In this document: one piece after another, positions 43,931 through 51,266 of the stretch
How the letters are laid out: every line of letters starts with the position of its first letter
How positions within the stretch are numbered: position 1 is the stretch's first letter
Assembly: GCA_029933225.1 (NCBI GenBank)
Contig: JAOZOO010000008.1
Location: forward strand, 1 to 51,266
Length of the DNA: 51,266 nt
Direction: 5' to 3'
DNA from: Bacteroidales bacterium
GTDB lineage: Bacteria > Bacteroidota > Bacteroidia > Bacteroidales > F082
Notes under the pieces: generated by a model
Told to the model about the DNA's origin: nothing
Databases searched by the model: none
The model's input: only the letters and a program-made list of their open reading frames with translations
Made by a program: the position numbers and the translations under genes

Positions 43931-46900
43931 ATGAAGCGATTTATACTTTTGATAGGATTTATTGTTCCGTTGATCCTAACGGGACAAACTGTTGTGCCGG
44001 TCAGCCTGAACTGGTCGGAATTGGAATCCGTACCCTCTTCAGTAACCGGAGGGAGCATCAATTATTATTCTTTTGACGGATCAACCAATGTGATGGATTT
44101 TGGCGCTTTGCCTGTGTTCAGTTACGAGGCTGCCCTGCCTGCCGATTATTTTCATTGTCAGATAGAATATAAAGTGACTGATGCCGACACTTTGTCTTAT
44201 GAGGAAACGGAACAACTAACAGATAATGACCTGCTTGCCGATAGCGTATCTTATTTCGTGGAATATCACGGGCCAAAAGCGCTGGTCTATCTGATACCCA
44301 TGTATAAAATAAAAGATGATATCGGGGAACGTGTTGTACGCCTGAAAAAGTTCCGGCTTTTCATCGATTTTATCCCTTATGAGCCGGAAGAAAAAAAATC
44401 AACGGCTGCCGTGGAATATGCCACTTCCTCGGTATTGAGTTCGGGAACCTGGTTCAAAATGGGAATCGTCAAAACAGGTGTTTACAAGCTGACTTACGAT
44501 GACCTGATTGAAATGGGAGTTGATCCCTCACAGCTTGATCCTGCAAAGATTGGCATTTATGGTAATTATAACGGTCTGTTACCCGAAGCCAACGAAAAAC
44601 CGGCACCCGATGATCTGGATGAAAATTCCATTTTTATTAAAGGTGAATCTGACGGAAAATTCAACAAAGAAGATTACATCCTGTTTTATGCCAATGCGGC
44701 CCTGACCTGGAGGTACAATATCTTCACAGGACGCTTTGATCATACCACAAATATATATGCCGACACGGTTTACTATTTTTTTACACCTGACAGGGGAACG
44801 GGAAAACGGATTGTCAAAGAGGAAAACCTGTCGATAGAGCCCACGGTAACTGTCAATTCATTCATTGATTACGGGTTGCATGAAGAAGAACTGGAGAACC
44901 TGTTGAAATCAGGAAAAGAATGGTTTGGCGAACGATTTACCGGTGATACCACGGAACGCTCCTTCTCGTTTGAGTTTCCCAATATCAGAAAAGACCGTCC
45001 TGTTTATTTACATTTTCAAATGGCAGGCAGAAACTTTGTGGAGTCTTATTTTGATGTCTTTGCGGGGAATAAACGTGTTCTGGATTCTGTCGTACTCAAC
45101 AGGGTCAGCCCTTCCAGCGCCAATTATGCCATTTTGCAAAAGCGAAAAACCACATTTCTGACCAATGATGAAAAGATCGTTATCAAAGTAAAGTATTATT
45201 CTGACGACCCCAACTCAATTGCCTGGCTGAACTTCATCGAGCTAAATGCCGAAAGAGAACTTATTTTCAGCGGAGGACAGATGGGATTCAGGGATCCTCA
45301 TGCTTCGGCATCAGGTAACATTGCCCGGTTCAATGTGCGGGGAAACATACAGAATGCCAGTGTTTGGGATGTTTCTGATATTCATAATCCCAAAGAAGCG
45401 GAATTTGACATCCATGCCGATACCCTCTGTTTTACGCAACATGCCGACGAATTGAAAGATTTCATCATTTTTGACGGTTCGGAATTTTACACGCCGGTGG
45501 AATATGTGCCCGTTCCGAATCAGAATCTGCATGGTATCAGCTCGGTAAATCTGGTGATCATCAGCCCGGAGATGCTTTTGCCCCAGGCACAGAAGATTGC
45601 CGAACTGCACAGGGAAAACGACGGCCTTCAATACGTTATTGTGACTCCCGGACAGGTTTATAATGAGTTTTCTTCAGGTTCGCAGGACATCTCGGCCATC
45701 CGTAATTTTATGCGAATGCTTTGGAAAAGGGATGCTTTTGACAGCAGCCCCGGCTATTTGTTTTTGTTCGGAGATGCTTCATTTGATTATAAATACAGGG
45801 TGCCGGAAAATACGAACCTGGTACCGACGTATGAGTCGGAAAACTCTTTGCGCGAAACCCAGTCTTTCGTAACGGATGATTATTTCGGCTTGCTGGATGA
45901 TGATGAGGGCGCTGCTTCCTCGGGCGACCTCGATATTGGCATCGGAAGGTTCCCGGTTTCTTCTCCCGAACAGGCCGCTACCGTTGTAAATAAGATAGAA
46001 CATTACATGTCGAAAGATCTTTCGGTGATGAGAGACTGGCGGACAAAGCTGTGTTTTGTTGCCGATGACGGAGATAAAAACCTGCACCTCAAACAGGCCA
46101 AAAACCTGATCAGCATTGCCGATACACTTCATCCCGGAATTAATATCAACAAAATATTTTCGGATGCCTTCCCCAAAGTAAAGATACCGGGAGGAGAACG
46201 CTTTCCGGAGGTGAACAAGCAGATCAACAAGCAGGTGGAGTCCGGTTCCCTGATCATGAACTACACAGGGCATGGCGGGCTGATCGGCTGGTCGAACGAA
46301 TTGATCCTCGACGTGCCCACCATCCGTTCTTACGACAACATTGACAATTTACCGCTGTTCATCACGGCCACCTGTGAGTTCAGCCGTTTTGACAATCCCG
46401 AGTTCGTTTCTGCCGGCGAATATGTTATCCTGAATGAAAAGGGCGGAGGCATCGGACTGCTGACGACAACCCGTCTGGCGTATGCCCATGCCAATATTCA
46501 GGTCAACATGCGGGTTTATAAAAATCTGCTCACCCGCGAAGACGGCGAAAGGCCTCGGTTGGGAGACATCGTCAGAATGTCGAAAATACCGTCGAACAAG
46601 AATTTCCTCAACTTCGTGCTGCTTGGCGACCCCGCCCTCCGGCTCGCCTATCCGCACTATGATATTACGACCACTTCGCTGACAAACAAATCCACAGGTG
46701 GAGTTGCCGATACGGTAAGTGCATTATCAAAGGTAAGTGTCAGCGGTGAAGTGATTGATGAATCGGGAAACAGGGTTGAGCATTTTAACGGGTACATTTA
46801 CCCCAAGGTTTATGACAAACCCAGTGTGTACATGACGCTCGGAACGGACGACGGCAGTATTCCCGCTGAATTTACGCTGTCGGACAAAATACTTTACAGC

Positions 46901-47746
46901 GGGGTAATTTCCGTTAAAAACGGGAAGTTCGACTTTACCTTTATGGTTCCGCGTGATATTTCTTACAATTACGGTTTTGGAAAGATCAGCTATTATGCAG
47001 TGGACACCGTCAAATTCATTGATGCCTGGGGCGCTTATGATGACCTCCTCATTGGCGGTTATGACGATAGTGCGGAAAATGACGGGGAAGGCCCGGAGAT
47101 CGACCTTTATCTGAACGACAAAAGCTTTGAATCCGGCGACATTGTTTCTTCCCATCCCAGGTTGTTTGCCGAAATACGTGACGAGCAGGGAATCAATTTT
47201 ACCGGCCATAGCCTTGGACGGGACATTACGCTCGTAATAGATGGAGATCAGGCCAATACACTGGTGATGAATGATTATTTTAAACTGGATGTTGACACTT
47301 ATAAAAGCGGGAGCCTCACTTATCAGCTTAATTCATTGCCCAGGGGCTGGCATAGTGTAACCCTGAAAGCCTGGGATCTTGAAAACAATTCATCTGAAAA
47401 AGCAATCGAGTTTTATGTGGACGAGTCTGCCAATATCACTTTGATGCATGTCATGAATTATCCCAACCCCTTTCAGGACGAAACACATTTCAGTTTTACG
47501 CACAATAAAAACGGTGAAATCCTTGAGGTAAATATCGACATTTTTGATATCAATGGCCGGTTCATCCGCAACCTGTACCAAAAAACAAATCCCGAATCAG
47601 TCCGCTCAGTCGTAATAACCTGGGACGGAACAAATTATAATGGAAGCATCATCCCGGCGGGCATTTATTTTTATACGATGACGGTTACCGACATTTATGG
47701 TAACGAAACCGTTCAATATCAAAAAATGATGAAAATGACTAACTGA
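43931..47746 (+). CDS. porU: T9SS C-terminal signal peptidase PorU, second tandem copy
   Basis: Protein of 1271 residues with signal peptide MKRFILLIGFIVPLILTGQ. Domain order matches the first copy throughout: N-terminal module with SSVLSSGTWFKMGIVKTGVYKLTYDDL, C25 domain with LFLFGDASFDYK, His781 in YTGHGGL and Cys815 in ITATCEFSRFDN, and a C-terminal NYPNPFQDETHFSFTH / GIYFYTMTVTD module. His-Cys spacing (34) is identical in both copies. It is adjacent to porV, the usual neighbour and partner, so it may be the ancestral copy. Both look catalytically intact. Confidence 0.9.
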   Translation: MKRFILLIGFIVPLILTGQTVVPVSLNWSELESVPSSVTGGSINYYSFDGSTNVMDFGALPVFSYEAALPADYFHCQIEYKVTDADTLSYEETEQLTDNDLLADSVSYFVEYHGPKALVYLIPMYKIKDDIGERVVRLKKFRLFIDFIPYEPEEKKSTAAVEYATSSVLSSGTWFKMGIVKTGVYKLTYDDLIEMGVDPSQLDPAKIGIYGNYNGLLPEANEKPAPDDLDENSIFIKGESDGKFNKEDYILFYANAALTWRYNIFTGRFDHTTNIYADTVYYFFTPDRGTGKRIVKEENLSIEPTVTVNSFIDYGLHEEELENLLKSGKEWFGERFTGDTTERSFSFEFPNIRKDRPVYLHFQMAGRNFVESYFDVFAGNKRVLDSVVLNRVSPSSANYAILQKRKTTFLTNDEKIVIKVKYYSDDPNSIAWLNFIELNAERELIFSGGQMGFRDPHASASGNIARFNVRGNIQNASVWDVSDIHNPKEAEFDIHADTLCFTQHADELKDFIIFDGSEFYTPVEYVPVPNQNLHGISSVNLVIISPEMLLPQAQKIAELHRENDGLQYVIVTPGQVYNEFSSGSQDISAIRNFMRMLWKRDAFDSSPGYLFLFGDASFDYKYRVPENTNLVPTYESENSLRETQSFVTDDYFGLLDDDEGAASSGDLDIGIGRFPVSSPEQAATVVNKIEHYMSKDLSVMRDWRTKLCFVADDGDKNLHLKQAKNLISIADTLHPGININKIFSDAFPKVKIPGGERFPEVNKQINKQVESGSLIMNYTGHGGLIGWSNELILDVPTIRSYDNIDNLPLFITATCEFSRFDNPEFVSAGEYVILNEKGGGIGLLTTTRLAYAHANIQVNMRVYKNLLTREDGERPRLGDIVRMSKIPSNKNFLNFVLLGDPALRLAYPHYDITTTSLTNKSTGGVADTVSALSKVSVSGEVIDESGNRVEHFNGYIYPKVYDKPSVYMTLGTDDGSIPAEFTLSDKILYSGVISVKNGKFDFTFMVPRDISYNYGFGKISYYAVDTVKFIDAWGAYDDLLIGGYDDSAENDGEGPEIDLYLNDKSFESGDIVSSHPRLFAEIRDEQGINFTGHSLGRDITLVIDGDQANTLVMNDYFKLDVDTYKSGSLTYQLNSLPRGWHSVTLKAWDLENNSSEKAIEFYVDESANITLMHVMNYPNPFQDETHFSFTHNKNGEILEVNIDIFDINGRFIRNLYQKTNPESVRSVVITWDGTNYNGSIIPAGIYFYTMTVTDIYGNETVQYQKMMKMTN

Positions 47747-47781
47747 TCAATTTTTGCATAATAATACTGTATTAAATTCGT

Positions 47782-47789
47782 TACTTTTG
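47782..47789 (+). promoter_or_regulatory. putative porV -7 box
   Basis: TACTTTTG fits TAnnTTTG, 24 bases before the porV ATG. A TTTG at 47753-47756 is 25 bases upstream, slightly beyond normal spacing. It would allow porV-ispF transcription independent of porU. Confidence 0.4.
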
Positions 47790-47813
47790 CAAACCATTTT
47801 TTAATCCTGATTT

Positions 47814-49049
47814 ATGAAATTTAAAATTCTGTTGATTGGGGCGTTGGCCTCTGTTTTTTTTACGGCTAATGCTCAAAATTATAATAATCTGAATGGACAG
47901 GCCAGCGGAGTAAATGTGATTACCACGGCTGTTCCTTTTTTGATGATTGGACCTGATGCCCGTGCGGGCGGTATGGGTGACGGCGGCGTAGCTTCATCAG
48001 CCGATGCCAACTCGATGCACTGGAATCCTGCCAAATATGTGTTTTCAGAAAACAAACAGGGATTTGCAATCTCTTATACCCCCTGGCTGAGAAACCTGGT
48101 CAATGATATCAACCTGGCTTATGTTTCGTATTACAACAAGCTCGACCGGATGAATGCCATTGCATTCACCATGCGGTATTTTTCGCTCGGTGAGATTCAG
48201 TTTACCGATCAGAACGGACAAAGTCTTGGTTATTTTAAACCCAATGAGTTTGCTTTGGATGCGACTTATTCGCGTTTGCTGACCGATAATCTTTCACTCG
48301 CAGTTGCCGGACGGTTTATCTATTCAAACCTGACTGCAGGACAAACTGTTCAGGGCGTTGAAACAACAGCCGGTATTTCAGTAGGAGCTGATATTGCTTT
48401 GTACTGGGAAAAGGATGTGGACTGGTTTAAAAACATGGATGCACAATTTGCCTGGGGTGTTAATATCTCTAACATCGGCAACAAGATGTCCTATACAAAG
48501 TCGAATATCGAACGGGACTTTATTCCTACCAACCTTCGGATTGGTCCCCGACTGACACTCGACCTCGACGATTATAATTCACTTTCATTCCAGGTGGACA
48601 TCAACAAACTGCTTGTGCCCACACCTCCGATCTATTGTACCGATTCTGCCGGAAACCCCATTCCTGACCCGGGCAATAACAATAAAAACCAGATTTGCGC
48701 CGGAAGGGATCCTGATGTAGGTGTAATCGCAGGTATGATACAATCATGGTATGATGCTCCCGGCGGATTCTCGGAAGAGCTTCGTGAATTTAGTTTAGCA
48801 GTGGGTGTTGAATACTGGTATAATAACCTGTTTTCTGTCAGGGCCGGTTATTTCTGGGAAGACAAGACAAAAGGTGCCCGTCAGTATGTTACGCTCGGCG
48901 TTGGCCTGAGGTATAATGTTTTCGGGCTGGATTTTTCTTACCTGATACCGACATCCGGTGTGCAGAATCCGTTACAGAATACCTTACGGTTCAGTCTGCT
49001 GTTTAATTTCGGCAAGCCGAAAACCACAAGTGTTACACCTGCGGGCTAA
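47814..49049 (+). CDS. porV: T9SS outer-membrane protein PorV (LptO)
   Basis: Barrel protein of 411 residues of the FadL-like PorV family. Signal peptide KILLIGALASVFFTANAQ. The mature N-terminus carries the family signature TTAVPFLMIGPDARAGGMGDGGVASSADANSMHWNPAKYVF. Later strands include LSLAVAGRFIYSNL and FSVRAGYFWEDKTKGARQYVTLGVGLRYN. PorV shuttles T9SS cargo from the translocon to PorU and is part of the attachment complex. Its stop overlaps the ispF start by one base (TAATG). Confidence 0.95.
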   Translation: MKFKILLIGALASVFFTANAQNYNNLNGQASGVNVITTAVPFLMIGPDARAGGMGDGGVASSADANSMHWNPAKYVFSENKQGFAISYTPWLRNLVNDINLAYVSYYNKLDRMNAIAFTMRYFSLGEIQFTDQNGQSLGYFKPNEFALDATYSRLLTDNLSLAVAGRFIYSNLTAGQTVQGVETTAGISVGADIALYWEKDVDWFKNMDAQFAWGVNISNIGNKMSYTKSNIERDFIPTNLRIGPRLTLDLDDYNSLSFQVDINKLLVPTPPIYCTDSAGNPIPDPGNNNKNQICAGRDPDVGVIAGMIQSWYDAPGGFSEELREFSLAVGVEYWYNNLFSVRAGYFWEDKTKGARQYVTLGVGLRYNVFGLDFSYLIPTSGVQNPLQNTLRFSLLFNFGKPKTTSVTPAG

Positions 49050-49540
49050 TGATCGGTTTTAAAGTCGGTTTCGGATACGATGTTCACCGTTTTGCTGAAA
49101 ACCGCCCGCTGATCCTCGGCGGAGTTACCATTCCCCATTCACAGGGCCTGCTTGGCCATTCCGATGCGGACGTGCTGCTGCATGCCATTGCCGATGCTTT
49201 GCTCGGCGCCGCCAATCTGGGAGATATCGGTTTGTTCTTCCCGGATGACGATCCCGCATTTAAAGATATGGACAGCTCCGTGATGCTTTCGGAAGTGGTG
49301 GAAATGATAGAGATAAACGGTTATCGTGTGGGTAACCTGGACGCTACCCTCGTTTTGCAGTCGCCGAAGATTGGTGCATATATCCCCCGGATGAAAAAGA
49401 AAATTGCCGGTTTATTGAAAGTGGAAGAATCCGATGTTTCCATTAAAGCCAAAACTTCCGAGCGGCTGGGCTTCGTGGGACGCGAAGAAGGTGTTTCCGC
49501 TTTTGCCACAGTCTTGATCTTCAGAGAAGAAGCAACCTGA
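49049..49540 (+). CDS. ispF: 2-C-methyl-D-erythritol 2,4-cyclodiphosphate synthase
   Basis: MEP-pathway enzyme of 163 residues. Metal-binding GYDVHRF near the N-terminus, LGHSDADVLLHAIADALLGAANLGDIG and the C-terminal TSERLGFVGREEGVSA are all conserved. It cyclises CDP-methylerythritol 2-phosphate to MEcPP for isoprenoid synthesis. Start codon shares a base with the porV stop; this porV-ispF coupling also means isoprenoid supply could vary with T9SS expression. Confidence 0.96.
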   Translation: MIGFKVGFGYDVHRFAENRPLILGGVTIPHSQGLLGHSDADVLLHAIADALLGAANLGDIGLFFPDDDPAFKDMDSSVMLSEVVEMIEINGYRVGNLDATLVLQSPKIGAYIPRMKKKIAGLLKVEESDVSIKAKTSERLGFVGREEGVSAFATVLIFREEAT

Positions 49541-49847
49541 TTTGCCGTTGCATATTTATCATGTCTTCTGTCTCCGTTTTGATACCATACCAGAGGAAAA
49601 TCCCGGAAAAAGGCTTAAATTACAACACACCTCACTTGATATAAATGCCTGATACAAAACCTCCTCTTTGCAATCAGGAACAGGGTTTATTTATATTTAT
49701 TGAAACAAAATTCCCAACAGTCTGTTTTTTTGTATATTTGAGAATTAATGACATTAAGAGTTGTAGGGCATCGTGAGATTGACAGAAACTTTGATACTCA
49801 TTGAAACAAAATACTTAAAAGTACACGGAATAAAACTCTTGAAAACC
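49541..49847. other. 307-base spacer between ispF and T9SS cargo gene
   Basis: No gene seen. A weak GCAAC...GTTGC stem without a T-run follows ispF (49531-49550). The only regulatory-looking motif is TATATTTG at 49733-49740. Otherwise AT-rich and featureless. Confidence 0.5.
49733..49740 (+). promoter_or_regulatory. putative -7 box of T9SS cargo gene
   Basis: TATATTTG matches TAnnTTTG, with the ATG 107 bases downstream. No -33 box at standard spacing. Confidence 0.4.
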
Positions 49848-51266
49848 ATGAAATCGCCTGATGTTAAAACAATACTGACCCTGATTGCTTTTTGGGTGGG
49901 TATATCCGCCTGCGCCCAGCAGACGGGCAGGGACACAGAAAGGATCCTTCTCGCAACTGACAACGCCACTGTTACTGTAGATACGGTAAACCAGACCACC
50001 AAGACTCTTAAGACTCCACATGTTGATTTTACCTATAACGGTGGACCTCTTGCCATATACCTGTTTGATGAACAACATTCGAGCCAGGATGGTGATTGGT
50101 CATTAATCAACACTGATGCTGCCACCATGACACTTGACCCTGCCATCTTAGGAAATACATTTTACACTACAGGTGCAATAACCGACGAGATGGCAGGCAA
50201 GGACTACACCTTCACTGTCCGTGCCAATTCAGTAACTGGCGGTCCTAATGGTGCTTTGCAGGTTATTTTTGACGAGTTTGATTATTATCGCTCTAAGATC
50301 ATTGTTACCTATGTTGAGAATGGTCAGTCCTATGCCAGTTATTTCTATTCTCCTAATTCTGCCACCGCCCATGTTTTTGGTTGGGAGCAGCCCATTCCTT
50401 TCTATGAGTCCTATGGTTTGGATGATTTGAATAATCCTGTTGAATTTCATGATGCCATGGTTAATTTGGGTGATCTTTTTGATTCTGATTCTGATTCCAT
50501 GGATATCAAGGTTGACCAGCGAAATGTCAATCACTTGAACTGGGCTGAGGAAGAGGCTTTGTACAGGAAGTTGGTTGAGAATCTTGGGACCACCACTGAG
50601 CCCCATCCCATTGGTGTTGGTGTTGATATGGTTGATTTTGGTGATAAGAAGTCTTCGCCTGTTGTTTCTCCTTCGAGGCAGCTTGAGCGGTGGGCTTCAG
50701 GGTCTGATATGGTTTTTGATCCTCCTCTTGGCACTGATCAGGTGATTGATACCAGTTCTTTGTTCTGTCATACTTATACTGTGACCATGGATGATCCTGG
50801 CACGATGCCTGTTCTTGATTTTGAGGGTTTGTCTCCTAATCTGACGGTTGATACTGTTTACACCACGAAGATTGATTCTTTGAGGTACAGGGTTGATGTT
50901 GTTTTCAGGGCTGGTTCTGCTGTTTCCACTGAGGATTTCAGTGTTGATTTTACTGCTGTTGCTGTTGGTGAGGATGAGCACAGCATTGATGATTTGATTA
51001 TCAAGTACGGTCCTAATCCGTTTTCGAGCAGGATTAATATGTCCTATGATTTGCTTGATAATTATGATTTGCAGCTTAGTGTTTACAACACTTCGGGTCA
51101 GCTCATAGAGAATGTTGATTTGGGCAGGCAGGCTCCGGGTCGGCATGACTTTAGTTGGGGGCCGCCCAAGGGCAGTCTTCCCGATGGCATGTATATCTTC
51201 CGTATTGAGGGTTTTAACACGACGGGCGGGCATTTTAGCAAAGCGGTTAAGATCAGAAAATATTAA
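49848..51266 (+). CDS. secreted T9SS cargo with type A sorting domain
   Basis: Protein of 472 residues from ATG 49848; a GTG at 49773 would place 25 unlikely residues before the signal peptide. Residues 1-24 (TILTLIAFWVGISACAQQ) form a signal peptide, possibly with a lipobox-like ISAC. The body is beta-rich and acidic (LFDSDSDSMDIKVDQRN) with no family I recognise. The C-terminus is a type A sorting domain: YGPNPFSSRINMSYDL, VYNTSGQLIENV, then DGMYIFRIEG and KAVKIRKY. Predicted to be processed by PorU encoded nearby. Codon style changes partway (see findings). Ends exactly at the window end with a TAA. Confidence 0.85.
   Translation: MKSPDVKTILTLIAFWVGISACAQQTGRDTERILLATDNATVTVDTVNQTTKTLKTPHVDFTYNGGPLAIYLFDEQHSSQDGDWSLINTDAATMTLDPAILGNTFYTTGAITDEMAGKDYTFTVRANSVTGGPNGALQVIFDEFDYYRSKIIVTYVENGQSYASYFYSPNSATAHVFGWEQPIPFYESYGLDDLNNPVEFHDAMVNLGDLFDSDSDSMDIKVDQRNVNHLNWAEEEALYRKLVENLGTTTEPHPIGVGVDMVDFGDKKSSPVVSPSRQLERWASGSDMVFDPPLGTDQVIDTSSLFCHTYTVTMDDPGTMPVLDFEGLSPNLTVDTVYTTKIDSLRYRVDVVFRAGSAVSTEDFSVDFTAVAVGEDEHSIDDLIIKYGPNPFSSRINMSYDLLDNYDLQLSVYNTSGQLIENVDLGRQAPGRHDFSWGPPKGSLPDGMYIFRIEGFNTTGGHFSKAVKIRKY

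Noticed and set aside
49531-49550. Terminator after ispF
   Set aside because: Weak five-base stem and no T-run.

Overview
The window is chromosomal DNA of a member of the Bacteroidota, most likely a Bacteroidales/Marinilabiliales-type organism. This rests on type IX secretion (T9SS) genes (gldJ, a porP/sprF-like gene, two porU genes, porV), secreted proteins with type A and type B T9SS sorting domains, upstream motifs of the Bacteroidota form TAnnTTTG, no obvious Shine-Dalgarno sequences, and several TTG/GTG starts. No rRNA, tRNA or CRISPR array was seen.

Region 1 (107-26186) is an aromatic/polyketide-like biosynthesis locus in two parts. Part one (107-3648, minus) reads tyrosine ammonia-lyase, ketoreductase, ketosynthase. 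Part two (about 11933-26186) has a minus-strand operon: ACP, FabD-like acyltransferase, CrtI-like oxidoreductase, C45 Ntn-type protein, PaaK-like ligase and two small secreted proteins. A diverging plus-strand operon holds a hotdog thioesterase, two crotonases, a KAS III-like protein and a 3-hydroxyacyl-CoA dehydrogenase, followed after an interruption by a second KAS and an outer-membrane-type protein. The set resembles flexirubin/aryl-polyene loci (aryl starter from tyrosine), but it carries a CoA-type beta-oxidation module, and two of its enzymes lack key family residues. The darA/darB pair is not visible.

Region 2 (3750-11715, minus) lies between those parts: guaB, three periplasmic foldase/PpiC-type proteins, a lone MoxR ATPase and a GPAT-like acyltransferase, tightly spaced. 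An AAA+ ATPase gene with a striking tandem operator, plus an array of short hairpins (24429-24825), interrupts the plus-strand biosynthetic operon.

Region 3 (27126-37297) holds a large type B T9SS substrate, folC, a TonB-ExbD-ExbB system in spacers rich in degenerate microrepeats, an NhaD antiporter, anmK and murF.

Region 4 (37363-51266) is a T9SS locus: gldJ and a porP/sprF-like gene on minus, then two tandem full-length porU paralogues, porV, ispF and a type A T9SS cargo on plus. Both PorU copies keep the His/Cys dyad of the C25 peptidase family. Together the window couples envelope biogenesis (foldases, T9SS, TonB, peptidoglycan recycling) with an envelope-pigment-like pathway.
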